NCBI GenBank assembly: GCA_015489815.1
Contig: WFZA01000016.1
Coordinates: forward strand, 23,025-87,024
Direction of reading: 5' to 3'
DNA from: Caldisericales bacterium
GTDB lineage: Bacteria > Caldisericota > Caldisericia > Caldisericales > Caldisericaceae
Length of the DNA: 64,000 nucleotides
The notes under the pieces are model-generated. The model saw only the letters and a list, made by a program, of their open reading frames with translations, did no database searches and was not told the origin of the DNA. Below are positions 25,292 through 32,423 of this stretch, in pieces (positions within the stretch are counted from its first letter, which is position 1; the number at the start of each line of letters is the position of its first letter). A program made the translations under genes and the position numbers.

Positions 25292-27048
25292 CAATTGCCC
25301 CCTTTATTCTCTTGACGAATTATGCTACTTGAAGGAACGCTTTGTTTTACCAATTTATCTGGAGGAATTTTTAAGTACCGTACGAGGAATGACGCCACTT
25401 TTTGAAACAAAGGTGCTGCAACATAAAGCGAATAAGTGGGTTTTTCAGTCTGATCGACAATAGTAAGAATTACCACTTGCGGGTTATCTGCAGGAAGGAT
25501 ACCGCAAAAGCTATATATTAACTTTGTATTTGAATAACCTGACTTGTCTGGTTTTTGAGCGGTGCCAGTTTTACCTGCAATTGTATAGCCCTTCACCTCG
25601 GCCTGGGGCACGCCTTGCGGTGTAACGACTGCTTTCAGTGCATTCATAACTTCCGTCGCTACGGTATTGGATACGACGACTTTTCTCACTGTTGGAGAAT
25701 TTGAAAACCGCGTCTTTCCGTCAGGACCTATAATCTTTTTAACTATGTAAGGTTTCATTTCTACTCCGTGATTTGCAATTGCGGAAAAAGCATCTATCAA
25801 CTGAAGCGGCGTCACAGCGACCCCCTGTCCGTACGACATCGTTGCAACCTCTACATCACCAAGATTCTTAACGCTAGGCAATATGCCTTTCTCTTCACCA
25901 GGAAGTTCTATTCCTGTATATTCGCCAAAACCAAAACGCTTTAAATAGCGCACGAGCTGCTCTTTCCCTAATTTCAAACCAATCTCCATAAATGCTACAT
26001 CACAGGAATTGCGCATAATGACATTTAATCCATGCTCTACGCCGTGAGTCCTCCAGCAGTGAAGAGTCCGATCTTTTACGCGAAGATATCCATTACACAC
26101 AAAAGTATCGTCCGTGTGCAGAGTGCCTTCCTGTAGCGCTGCTGCTGCTATTATAGGTTTCAACACAGAACCAGGTTCGTAATTCATTTGAATTGCCCTG
26201 TTTAAGATCGTATTTGAATTTACAGAAGCAAGATTGTTCGGATCAAAATCCGGATACGAAGCCATACCCAGTATTTCCCCTGTTTTAGGATTCATAACGA
26301 TTATTACACCGTCTTTTGCTTTATCGTTTATCACTGCTTCTTTTAAGTATTTTTCGATCGTATATTGAATATTTGCATCTATGGTAAGTTGCAATGTATC
26401 ACCTTTTACAGGTTTTATCTTAAACATTGAAACATTTGGCACAATAGGCTTTGGAGATATTAAAGGTATGTATACTTTCCCGTCAATTCCCTTTAGATCA
26501 CTATTAAACTTGTACTCCAGACCAGAAAGTCCGTTATCCTCCGCACCTACAAAGCCTAAGACATCAGAAAGAAGAGAGTGAAAAGGATAAATACGCTGCT
26601 CCGTAGGAGTAATTGCTATGCCCTTTGCGATGCCTAAAGATTCTATTTCTGTTTTTTCTTTCTCCGTTAAGGAAGTGGAAATTCTTACAAAAACTTTATA
26701 ATCGCTTAGAATACTAACGATCTTCTTTTTATCAATATTTATAATGTGGGGAAGTTTTTTCTCAATAATAGACTTCTGCTCTCCAGTAAGAAGCACCGGA
26801 TTTATGTCGAGCTCATACGAAGGCTTACTAATTGCTATCGCTACACCATTTCTATCAAGGATGTCACCTCTTTCACCTTTTACATCTATAACCTTTGGAG
26901 CTGTTTGCTGAACTACCTGTGCTACATAGTATCCTCTACGGAATATTTGGAGGTAAAGTAATCTGCCAAATATAGTGGCAAAAGAAATTATTACAATTAA
27001 TAATATTGCAATAATTCTCGTTGCAACCGGATCGCCCTTATCTTCCAT
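25291..27048 (-). CDS. ftsI: Septal class B penicillin-binding protein FtsI/PBP2-like transpeptidase
   Basis: The 585-residue protein has one N-terminal transmembrane helix (about 11-30), a PBP dimerisation domain and a transpeptidase domain. Active-site motifs are S-V-L-K in E-P-G-S-V-L-K-P, an S-x-N-position triad that reads S-C-D (R-N-S-C-D-V-A-F), and K-T-G-T in A-G-K-T-G-T-A-Q. There is no PASTA domain. It cross-links septal peptidoglycan with FtsW. Position after the FtsL-like gene supports FtsI. Confidence 0.95.
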   Translation of the reverse strand: MEDKGDPVATRIIAILLIVIISFATIFGRLLYLQIFRRGYYVAQVVQQTAPKVIDVKGERGDILDRNGVAIAISKPSYELDINPVLLTGEQKSIIEKKLPHIINIDKKKIVSILSDYKVFVRISTSLTEKEKTEIESLGIAKGIAITPTEQRIYPFHSLLSDVLGFVGAEDNGLSGLEYKFNSDLKGIDGKVYIPLISPKPIVPNVSMFKIKPVKGDTLQLTIDANIQYTIEKYLKEAVINDKAKDGVIIVMNPKTGEILGMASYPDFDPNNLASVNSNTILNRAIQMNYEPGSVLKPIIAAAALQEGTLHTDDTFVCNGYLRVKDRTLHCWRTHGVEHGLNVIMRNSCDVAFMEIGLKLGKEQLVRYLKRFGFGEYTGIELPGEEKGILPSVKNLGDVEVATMSYGQGVAVTPLQLIDAFSAIANHGVEMKPYIVKKIIGPDGKTRFSNSPTVRKVVVSNTVATEVMNALKAVVTPQGVPQAEVKGYTIAGKTGTAQKPDKSGYSNTKLIYSFCGILPADNPQVVILTIVDQTEKPTYSLYVAAPLFQKVASFLVRYLKIPPDKLVKQSVPSSSIIRQENKGGN

Positions 27049-27304
27049 TATCTACCTCTATGATCATGAATGAGCCAGGTAAAACCATTTTGAGTTTTTT
27101 ACGCGCGATAGAGTCTACTTCGGAAAGATTCAAGTTTTTGTAGTATTGCACCCTCAGAGTTCGATTTTCGTATTCAAGCATATTAAGTTTTTCGTTTAAT
27201 GTACTTATGCGTTTCTCCATCAGGTTGGTTTTCAGATAGAGCACTCCGAGAGAAAAAAATAATACAATTATAAGAGCATAGACGACAAACCGCTTAAAAC
27301 TCAT
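27038..27304 (-). CDS. ftsL: FtsL/DivIC-like bitopic cell division protein
   Basis: The 88-residue protein has one transmembrane helix at about 7-24, then a predicted coiled coil (L-M-E-K-R-I-S-T-L-N-E-K-L-N-M-L-E-Y-E-N) and a short C-terminal tail. Sequence identity in this family is always low. The call rests on size, topology and position between rsmH and ftsI, which is the standard ftsL site. It would form the FtsQ-FtsL-FtsB-like complex. It overlaps rsmH as ATGA and ftsI by 11 nt. Confidence 0.8.
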   Translation of the reverse strand: MSFKRFVVYALIIVLFFSLGVLYLKTNLMEKRISTLNEKLNMLEYENRTLRVQYYKNLNLSEVDSIARKKLKMVLPGSFMIIEVDNGR

Positions 27305-28173
27305 AACTTCTCCGCCACTCTCATCTTTGCACTTCTTGCACGAGGATTTGCCTTAACTTCGTCACGGCCCGGGATAATCACTTTTTTGTTAACTCTTTTA
27401 AGAACAGAATTATTGATAAAGGCTCTCTTAACTATTCTATCTTCTAGTGAATGATACGAAATAACGACTATTCTGCTACCTTTGTTTAAAAACAGAGGTG
27501 CCTCTTTTAAAAACTTCTCCAAATCCTTTAGCTCATTATTGACTGCTATCCTCAGCGCCTGAAATGTCTTTGTTGCAGGATTTATCCTTCCTCTTCTTTT
27601 GTAAACACTTTCCACGATGTGTGCAAGTTCAGATGTAGTTTCTATCCTTTTTTTCTTTCTATACACAACAATTGCTTTTGCAATTCTTCTTGCAAGATGT
27701 TCTTCACCGTAGTAGTAGATAACATCAGCAAGTTCACTTTCAGCGAGACTATTAACTAATGTCGATGCCGTAATGTCTGCCTTCCGGTCCATCCTCATGT
27801 CAAGCGGACCATCTTTCATAAAACTAAAACCGCGTTCAGCTTTATATAATTGAAGCGAAGAAATACCAAGATCTGCTATTATTCCGCTAACTCGTTTTAC
27901 AAACAAATTTTCCAATATATTACTTAAATTTGCAAAAGTATCATGAACAAGTACGAAGTTACTTCCAATTAAGGAAAGCCTGTTTCTGGCACGACTTAAG
28001 GCATCTTCGTCTTTGTCTATACCAATTAAAAGACCTTTTTCACCAATCCGCTTTAATATCTCAACACTATGCCCACCTTCACCTATCGTGCAGTCTACAA
28101 TCCTGTCCCCGGGTTTTATATTTAAGTATTCCAGACTCTCATTTAACATTACGGGTGTGTGTATTATCTCCAT
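27301..28173 (-). CDS. rsmH: 16S rRNA (cytosine(1402)-N4)-methyltransferase
   Basis: The 290-residue protein starts H-T-P-V-M-L-N-E-S. It has the SAM site D-C-T-I-G-E-G-G-H-S near 28-37 and G-I-D-K-D-E-D-A-L near 50. The signature G-I-S-S-L-Q-L near 104 and S-Y-H-S-L-E-D-R-I-V-K near 240-250 are also present. It methylates C1402 of 16S rRNA and is the usual early gene of dcw clusters. Here it is the first gene: mraZ is absent, and RNase P RNA lies directly upstream. The ATG follows a TATAAT by 6 nt, so the dcw transcript is probably leaderless. Confidence 0.97.
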   Translation of the reverse strand: MEIIHTPVMLNESLEYLNIKPGDRIVDCTIGEGGHSVEILKRIGEKGLLIGIDKDEDALSRARNRLSLIGSNFVLVHDTFANLSNILENLFVKRVSGIIADLGISSLQLYKAERGFSFMKDGPLDMRMDRKADITASTLVNSLAESELADVIYYYGEEHLARRIAKAIVVYRKKKRIETTSELAHIVESVYKRRGRINPATKTFQALRIAVNNELKDLEKFLKEAPLFLNKGSRIVVISYHSLEDRIVKRAFINNSVLKRVNKKVIIPGRDEVKANPRARSAKMRVAEKL

Positions 28174-28179
28174 GTTTAA

Positions 28180-28207
28180 ATTATAACAAGTTGCTCTACA
28201 AATAAAA
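28180..28207 (-). promoter_or_regulatory. Promoter for dcw cluster (leaderless rsmH)
   Basis: On the minus strand an extended -10, TG-T-TATAAT (TATAAT at 28185-28180), has a weak TTTTAT -35 at 28207-28202 with 16 bp between. Only 6 nt separate the -10 from the ATG at 28173. The -35 overlaps the T-run that probably ends RNase P RNA. Confidence 0.65.
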
Positions 28208-28208
28208 A

Positions 28209-28537
28209 CCCGAGTAAAGGATAAGCCGGATTCTGTTACCCTTACGGGCCGCGATCATTTATCTAAGCGACCTACCCGATGGCAAGGGGGAGCACCTTAA
28301 CGCCATCCTATTTGGTCTTGCTCCGGGTGGGGTTTACCGAGCAGCATCCCGTTACCGAGATACCCGGTGGTCTCTTACACCACCTTTTCACCCTTGCAGG
28401 TAAAACCTGCGGTTTGTTTTCTGTGGCACTTTCCCTGGGGTCGCCCCCGCCTTGATTTCCAAGGCACCCTGCTCCCAGGAGTCCGGACTTTCCTCAGGTC
28501 GTAATGATTACGCCTGCGATCGCTTCCTTTACTCGGG
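28209..28537 (-). ncRNA. rnpB: RNase P RNA (class A)
   Basis: The minus strand contains the conserved P4 5' segment G-A-G-G-A-A-A-G-T-C-C-G-G-A-C and the matching 3' segment A-C-A-G-A-A-T-C-C-G-G-C-T-T-A-T. A 12-bp P1 stem (28526-28537 with 28209-28220, CCCGAGTAAAGG) closes the molecule at about 329 nt. The GGGTAGGTCGC and GGTAACGGG-type segments fit a type A RNA. It is the catalytic RNA for tRNA 5' maturation. P1 starts at the base right after the stop codon of the upstream gene, and its 3' end is followed by TTTTTATTT. Confidence 0.96.
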
Positions 28538-29257
28538 TTATTTCTTTAACTCTTCAGGATAGTATAAAATCTTACCGCAAACTTCACAAAGTATAATGCG
28601 GTCGCCCTTCCCAGTTTTAAGTTCTTCTAATCTTTCAAGAGGTATCAGGGCTCCACAATTAGAGCAAGTATTATCTTCTACTGTAGTAATTGCACCAAAA
28701 GGAAAATTTTCTTTTATCTCTTCGTACTTTCGCAAAATCTCTTCAGGTATCGACTTCGCTAATCTTTCAAATTCTTTTCTTAAAATAGCTGACTCTTCTT
28801 TAATTTCTCTCTGCAAAGACTCTTGCTCTTTCCTAAACTTCTCGAGACTCCCCTCAGCCTCTTCGATTTCGGATTTAAGTTTTTCTATACTTGACTTTTT
28901 GTTTTTTATTTCTTCTTCTATAAATTCCAGTGACTTTTTTAGTTCTTCTTTCTTCGTTAATAGATTTTCTTTTGTTTTCTTAGCCGCCTTAATCTCCTTA
29001 CTCGTCTTAAGTTTATTACTTTCTAACAGAGCAGTTACATTCTTAATTTGACTTTCGTTTTCCTCTAAATTCCTTTCTATTTCATGCTTCCTTTGATTAA
29101 ATCCACTAAGAGCGAGTTCAAGACCTGCAATTTCGTCGTTATATTTCTTGACGGCGTCATTTATTTGTAATTCTTTTTCTATCTCTTTGATACGCAGTTC
29201 TTTTTTACGCAGGACTTCTTCTTTTTGTTCGAATTCGTAAAGCAGTTTTATATACAT
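28538..29257 (-). CDS. CdsZ/COG1579-like coiled-coil zinc-ribbon protein
   Basis: The protein has 239 residues from the ATG at 29257, which has GGAGGT at proper distance. Residues 1-175 form a long charged coiled coil. The C-terminal 55 residues carry a C4 zinc ribbon, C-S-N-C-G-A near 198 and C-E-V-C-G-K near 222. This is the COG1579/CT398/FlgZ-like (zf-RING_7) family, a nucleic-acid or protein-docking adaptor whose general function is not settled. It lies 16 nt after a tRNA and its TAA touches the first base of RNase P RNA, so the three are probably co-transcribed. Confidence 0.85.
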   Translation of the reverse strand: MYIKLLYEFEQKEEVLRKKELRIKEIEKELQINDAVKKYNDEIAGLELALSGFNQRKHEIERNLEENESQIKNVTALLESNKLKTSKEIKAAKKTKENLLTKKEELKKSLEFIEEEIKNKKSSIEKLKSEIEEAEGSLEKFRKEQESLQREIKEESAILRKEFERLAKSIPEEILRKYEEIKENFPFGAITTVEDNTCSNCGALIPLERLEELKTGKGDRIILCEVCGKILYYPEELKK

Positions 29258-29273
29258 TGATACCTCCAAAATA

Positions 29274-29348
29274 TGGTGGGCCCGCCCGGATTCGAACCAG
29301 GAACCAATTGGTTATGAGCCAACTGCTCTACCGTTGAGCTACAGGCCC
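29274..29348 (-). tRNA. tRNA with CAT anticodon (tRNA-Met, or tRNA-Ile2)
   Basis: A 75-nt cloverleaf on the minus strand includes an encoded CCA. The acceptor GGGCCTG pairs with CGGGCCC (one G-U), and the D arm GTAGCTCAACGGTAGAGC is normal. The anticodon stem TTGG/CCAA encloses loop CTCATAA, and the T arm has GGTTCGAATCC. The CAT anticodon fits elongator tRNA-Met or the lysidine-modified tRNA-Ile2. It does not look like the initiator, because the anticodon stem lacks three G-C pairs. Confidence 0.95.
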
Positions 29349-29366
29349 CTCCTTATTTGCTGTAAT

Positions 29367-29394
29367 ATTTTATACAAGATTAAATTAAAGTCAA
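29367..29394 (-). promoter_or_regulatory. Strong promoter for tRNA - CdsZ-like - rnpB transcript
   Basis: TTGACT (29394-29389) and TAAAAT (29372-29367) on the minus strand are 16 bp apart. The -10 lies 18 nt before the tRNA 5' end, so RNase P must trim a short leader. Confidence 0.85.
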
Positions 29395-29429
29395 GCGGAA
29401 TATTCACATACAAAAATAAATTTTTAGTA

Positions 29430-29435
29430 TATAAT
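29430..29435 (+). promoter_or_regulatory. -10 box for the small membrane protein gene
   Basis: A perfect TATAAT lies 16 nt before the ATG at 29452 with no strong -35. It overlaps an upstream in-frame ATG at 29434, which argues that the real start is 29452. Confidence 0.6.
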
Positions 29436-29451
29436 GCAACGAGGAGGTAAT

Positions 29452-29874
29452 ATGGAAAAAACAATTTCATTCCACAGTGACGGTAAGTTAGTAAAATTAA
29501 ATAATAAAAATGGTAGCATAGAAATCGTACAGGGAAAAACAAAAGAAATCGTGCCGGTCTTAAAATTAGTAAACATAAAAATTGACAGACGAAAAAGCAA
29601 GTTCAAACCAGATGCATTTTTCGTAGGCTATGCAGTACTTAGTACCGCAATTTCAATAGGTATCGTAAAAATACTATTTAAAAATATCTCTACCATCAAC
29701 ATAGCAACTGCTATTTCAATAATAGTAATTATTTCAATCATTATGCAAGTAAATACAGCAAACAAAAAACAGGCACTTTTTATTAAAACAACTGAGAAAA
29801 CAATAGAAATACCAATTGACGAAACATCTAAAGTAGAATCAATAAAAAACTTTTTCAAAAATAATGAGAAATAG
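29452..29874 (+). CDS. Small two-helix membrane protein of unknown function
   Basis: The protein has 140 residues from the ATG at 29452, chosen for its GAGGAGG site. An earlier ATG at 29434 lies inside the promoter. Residues 1-50 are soluble and beta-rich. Two transmembrane helices follow at about 57-77 and 83-101, then a soluble C-terminal part with P-I-D-E-T-S-K-V-E-S-I-K-N-F. The layout recalls small PH-like membrane proteins (helical hairpin between two halves of a beta fold), but I do not recognise a family. It stands alone on the plus strand, convergent with the rseC gene 20 nt away. Confidence 0.7.
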   Translation: MEKTISFHSDGKLVKLNNKNGSIEIVQGKTKEIVPVLKLVNIKIDRRKSKFKPDAFFVGYAVLSTAISIGIVKILFKNISTINIATAISIIVIISIIMQVNTANKKQALFIKTTEKTIEIPIDETSKVESIKNFFKNNEK

Positions 29875-29894
29875 TTGAAGCAGAAGTTAGTTAC

Positions 29895-30377
29895 TTATTT
29901 TTTAGTTTGTAGGGTAATATTTAAACTGTCAAAATAAGAAGCTTTTACCAGAACGCGAGTAATTTCCGAAGGAATTTTAAAGTCTTTATCTTTCTCTTTC
30001 ACATAAATAACGCCTGCCGTAAGAAATACGATAGTTGAAATCACTGTAAGTAAATTAGGTAATCTGCCAATGTGGATGTTAAAACCCTTCTCAAGAACAG
30101 CGCCTACCACAAGTCCTGCAACAAAAAAGAAAAATGGCACCATATATATAGAGAATATACCTTTTACGATGTCTTTCTCTTCATATTCAAATTCAACGAG
30201 ATCTCCTTTTTCGGCACCTATACGATTCCACGCAAGAATAGTATCGTTTTTAGAACCAGAAAGGTGTGTAGGACAACTCTCATTTAAAGGGCAGCTTGCG
30301 CATTCTTCCTGAGTTGCAGCACGGATTTCCGCAATTTCTTTTTCTACTAATCTATTAACTACTCCTACTTCCTTCAT
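29895..30377 (-). CDS. rseC: RseC/SoxR-reducing-system family protein
   Basis: The 160-residue protein has an N-terminal part with C-A-S-C-P-L-N-E-S-C (C-x2-C-x5-C) near 26-35, then two transmembrane helices at about 75-95 and 104-123. This is the RseC/MucC family, known to work with Rnf-like reducing complexes in SoxR reduction in some bacteria. Its reading frame overlaps moaE by 23 nt. An rnf operon lies 20 kb away in the same window, which makes a redox link plausible but unproven. Confidence 0.85.
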   Translation of the reverse strand: MKEVGVVNRLVEKEIAEIRAATQEECASCPLNESCPTHLSGSKNDTILAWNRIGAEKGDLVEFEYEEKDIVKGIFSIYMVPFFFFVAGLVVGAVLEKGFNIHIGRLPNLLTVISTIVFLTAGVIYVKEKDKDFKIPSEITRVLVKASYFDSLNITLQTKK

Positions 30378-30750
30378 ACTTAATCTCCTTCCATATCGGG
30401 ACGAGCAATTTTACCTGATCTACGATCCAGGCACACGCCTCAAAACATTCTTTTCTATGCGGTGCAGAAACACCCACAAAGAATGAAACCATTTTTAAGG
30501 GTACATTGCCAAGCCTATGGGCAATTATAATATTTTTTACACCAAAACGCTCCTTTGCTTCCTTTTCTATTTTTAGCATCTCCTTTTTGGCCATTTCTTT
30601 GTAGGCTGTATAGTTAATAGAAACTACCGGACCATCCTCCTTACTACTGCGAGGCTCACCTAAAAAAACCACAATACCGCCTGCACTTTCTTCTTTAAGC
30701 GCAGTCTCAAACTTTTCTATGGGAATTTCATCTTTGCCAATAAAAACCAT
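30355..30750 (-). CDS. moaE: Molybdopterin synthase catalytic subunit MoaE
   Basis: The 131-residue protein has G-G-I-V-V-F-L-G near 24-31, L-x-Y-x-A-Y-K-E-M-A near 45-54 (here I-N-Y-T-A-Y-K-E-M-A), A-H-R-L-G-N-V-P near 77-84 and V-S-A-P-H-R-K-E-C-F near 93-103. The W-K-E pattern lies near the end (I-W-K-E-I-K-Y-E-G). With MoaD it inserts two sulfurs into precursor Z. It starts right after moaD. Confidence 0.96.
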   Translation of the reverse strand: MVFIGKDEIPIEKFETALKEESAGGIVVFLGEPRSSKEDGPVVSINYTAYKEMAKKEMLKIEKEAKERFGVKNIIIAHRLGNVPLKMVSFFVGVSAPHRKECFEACAWIVDQVKLLVPIWKEIKYEGSRSS

Positions 30751-30993
30751 CTATCCTCCTTGCACAGGTGGTATAATTGCCAGAGTATCACCATTTTTCA
30801 AAATAGTATCTTTATCTACATATTCCATATTAACTGCAACGGCAATCTTATTAACTATCGTGTTCAATCTAGGATGTTTTACAACTATATAATGTAAAAA
30901 CTCTTCAACACTACTCCCATTAAACTGCATTATTTCTTCATGTAAGCCAGCAATTCTTTCAGCTTCTGCAAAATAAAGCACTTTTATTTTCAT
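30751..30993 (-). CDS. moaD: Molybdopterin synthase sulfur carrier subunit MoaD
   Basis: The 80-residue ubiquitin-fold protein ends in the required G-G (P-P-V-Q-G-G), the thiocarboxylate site. It starts with V-L-Y-F-A-E-A-E-R-I-A-G, typical for MoaD. It works with MoaE and is adjacent to it. The ATG lies 6 nt after a TATAAT, so translation is probably leaderless. Confidence 0.96.
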   Translation of the reverse strand: MKIKVLYFAEAERIAGLHEEIMQFNGSSVEEFLHYIVVKHPRLNTIVNKIAVAVNMEYVDKDTILKNGDTLAIIPPVQGG

Positions 30994-30999
30994 TATTGA

Positions 31000-31027
31000 A
31001 TTATATCACAATAGGAACTCTATAAAA
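31000..31027 (-). promoter_or_regulatory. Promoter for moaD-moaE-rseC
   Basis: On the minus strand an extended -10, TG-A-TATAAT (TATAAT at 31005-31000), is preceded by TTTTAT at 31027-31022 with a 16-bp spacer. The gap to the ATG is 6 nt. Layout and -35 match the rsmH promoter. Confidence 0.65.
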
Positions 31028-31032
31028 ATGTA

Positions 31033-31060
31033 TTGCAGCAAATCAGTTTTTGTCTACAAT
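31033..31060 (+). promoter_or_regulatory. Promoter for the SUOX-fold gene
   Basis: TTGCAG (31033-31038) and TACAAT (31055-31060) have a 16-bp spacer. The ATG follows after 7 nt, so the mRNA is probably leaderless. It is back to back with the moaD promoter. Confidence 0.65.
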
Positions 31061-31067
31061 ATAAATC

Positions 31068-31637
31068 ATGAAGAAAAATTTTATTATGCCTCCGGGGCAA
31101 AGAATAACGAGCAGATGGTATGCAATATCTTCGTTAGAGAAACCCAAAAAGATGGACATCGAAAACTACTTCGTAAAAATATTTGGGCTCGTAGAAAAAG
31201 AAAAAACAATTCTGTTAAAATACATCTTTTCACTTCCTACAGTGAAAAAAGAAATCGACATACACTGCGTCGACGGATGGAGTTATCTAAACACAATTTT
31301 TGAAGGCGTCTATCCAAAAGAGCTTTTTAGGGATGTAAAAATAAAAAACGGTGGGAAATTCGTTATCGTGCATACAGTTGAAGGATACACCACAGATTTG
31401 CCTCTTGATTTTCTTTTAAGTGAAAGCGTATTGCTTGCATATAAGGTAAATGGCGAAAATCTTTCTTTTGAACACGGCTATCCGTTAAGACTTGTCGTAG
31501 AAGGTAAATACGCATACAAAGATGCAAAGTGGGTAAACGGATTTGAAATTGTGGATAAAGACATTCCAGGCTATTGGGAAGCGCGCGGTTACAGTAGATC
31601 GGCCGATGTTTACAAAGAGAAAAGATTCGAAAGATGA
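31068..31637 (+). CDS. Cytoplasmic SUOX-fold molybdopterin oxidoreductase (YedY/MsrP-like)
   Basis: The 189-residue protein is a compact oxidoreductase_molyb domain. It has the family Cys in I-D-I-H-C-V-D-G-W-S near 64-73, which ligates molybdenum. H-T-V-E-G-Y-T-T-D-L-P-L lies near 103-114, H-G-Y-P-L-R-L-V-V near 140-148 and the G-Y-W-E-x-R-G-Y pattern near 168-175. There is no Tat signal and no heme domain, unlike YedY or sulfite oxidase, so it is expected in the cytoplasm. The substrate is unknown. It diverges from moaDE, fitting a molybdopterin enzyme. Confidence 0.88.
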   Translation: MKKNFIMPPGQRITSRWYAISSLEKPKKMDIENYFVKIFGLVEKEKTILLKYIFSLPTVKKEIDIHCVDGWSYLNTIFEGVYPKELFRDVKIKNGGKFVIVHTVEGYTTDLPLDFLLSESVLLAYKVNGENLSFEHGYPLRLVVEGKYAYKDAKWVNGFEIVDKDIPGYWEARGYSRSADVYKEKRFER

Positions 31638-31646
31638 AGCTCTACT

Positions 31647-32066
31647 TTAACTCTTGCTTTTTCTTTTACACTCAGGGCAAATTCCGTAAATGAACAGGGA
31701 AAATTCTTTAATGTCCCAACCTTTTTCCTTTGCGACTCTTACGACATCGTTGTAATCTGGAAGTTCTGCATCTTCTATCTTGCCACAACTTATACAAACA
31801 AAGTGAATGTGCGGCACTATTCTGCCGTCAAAGTGCTTACTCTTATTTATTGAAAACTCTTTCGCTAAGCCTAATTCAACGAGTTTATTTAAAACATTAT
31901 AAACCGTAGCAAAACTAACACCGGGCAACTTTTCTTTAATATCGTTATAGACCATTTCAGCTGTTGGATGACTACGCGTATTCACCAGGTACTTATATAT
32001 TTCAATCCTCGTTTTTGTTACTTTTAAACCATTTGCCCGTAAAACTTCTTTAATCTTTTCTTCCAT
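31647..32066 (-). CDS. perR: Fur-family regulator, PerR-like
   Basis: The protein has 139 residues from the ATG at 32066, which has GGGAG at 8 nt. A GTG at 32075 leaves no room for that site. The N-terminal winged helix contains H-P-T-A-E-M-V-Y. The metal region has H-F-D-G-R-I-V-P-H-I-H-F-V-C-I-S-C-G near 90-107 and the second C-P-E-C pair at the end for structural zinc. Beside peroxiredoxin, superoxide reductase and ferritin, a PerR role is more likely than Fur. A matching near-palindrome overlaps its own -10. Confidence 0.9.
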   Translation of the reverse strand: MEEKIKEVLRANGLKVTKTRIEIYKYLVNTRSHPTAEMVYNDIKEKLPGVSFATVYNVLNKLVELGLAKEFSINKSKHFDGRIVPHIHFVCISCGKIEDAELPDYNDVVRVAKEKGWDIKEFSLFIYGICPECKRKSKS

Positions 32067-32090
32067 TTTAATCACTCCCGATTTTTCTTT

Positions 32091-32120
32091 AAATTATAAC
32101 AATTTTAATGAGTTTTGCAA
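32091..32120 (-). promoter_or_regulatory. perR promoter with overlapping PerR-type box
   Basis: TTGCAA (32120-32115) and TATAAT (32098-32093) are 16 bp apart. A 15-bp near-palindrome, AAATTGTTATAATTT (32105-32091), covers the -10. It resembles the 7-1-7 PerR box (12 of 14 arm positions symmetric) and suggests autoregulation. Confidence 0.65.
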
Positions 32121-32131
32121 TAACGAAAAGA

Positions 32132-32167
32132 CTCCCTTTTTGCAAGTATAAGCAAAATCTGAGGGAG
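32132..32167 (-). terminator. Stem-loop terminator after the ferritin-to-wHTH operon
   Basis: A two-part stem (CTCCCT with AGGGAG, then TTTTGC with GCAAAA) is followed on the minus strand by TCTTTTC. It lies 21 nt past the wHTH stop and before the perR promoter. Confidence 0.65.
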
Positions 32168-32188
32168 CCCAAGTGTTTTACTTTGCAA

Positions 32189-32422
32189 CTACTTCAACTT
32201 TTCTGCCACTTCTTTACCGGAATCCGTAATAATAAATACGCCGTCCTGCTCTTTAACAGCGCCTTTTCCAATCAATTCTCTTAACTTCCGCGCGATAAGC
32301 GGAGTGTTAAGCCCGCTTTTATCGGCAATCTCTTGTTTTGTTGCTTTACCCACCTCTGCAAGCAGTTTTAAAATCGACTTCGCCTGCTCAGAAAGATTCT
32401 TATTTGGTTTAAGGCACGGCAT
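32189..32422 (-). CDS. Small winged-helix protein
   Basis: The protein has 77 residues from the ATG at 32422, with GAGGA ahead. The single winged-helix domain contains I-L-K-L-L-A-E-V-G-K-A-T-K-Q-E-I-A-D-K-S-G and a wing ending I-I-T-D-S-G-K-E-V-A. Residue 3 is a lone Cys. It starts 1 nt after the peroxiredoxin stop, so it is the last gene of the oxidative-stress operon. It may be a local regulator; the ligand is unknown. Confidence 0.75.
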   Translation of the reverse strand: MPCLKPNKNLSEQAKSILKLLAEVGKATKQEIADKSGLNTPLIARKLRELIGKGAVKEQDGVFIITDSGKEVAEKLK

Positions 32423-32423
32423 T

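Noticed and set aside
25291..27048. Loss of the SxN motif in FtsI (S-C-D)
   Set aside because: Other transpeptidases also have Asp or variants at this place, so it is not a sign of inactivity.
28209..28537. A region without ORFs and with short repeated-looking GC-rich blocks, at first sight a possible array
   Set aside because: The blocks are helices of RNase P RNA; there are no regular spacers.
29434..29451. Extended N-terminus for the small membrane protein
   Set aside because: The ATG at 29434 overlaps a perfect TATAAT, while GAGGAGG is placed for the ATG at 29452.
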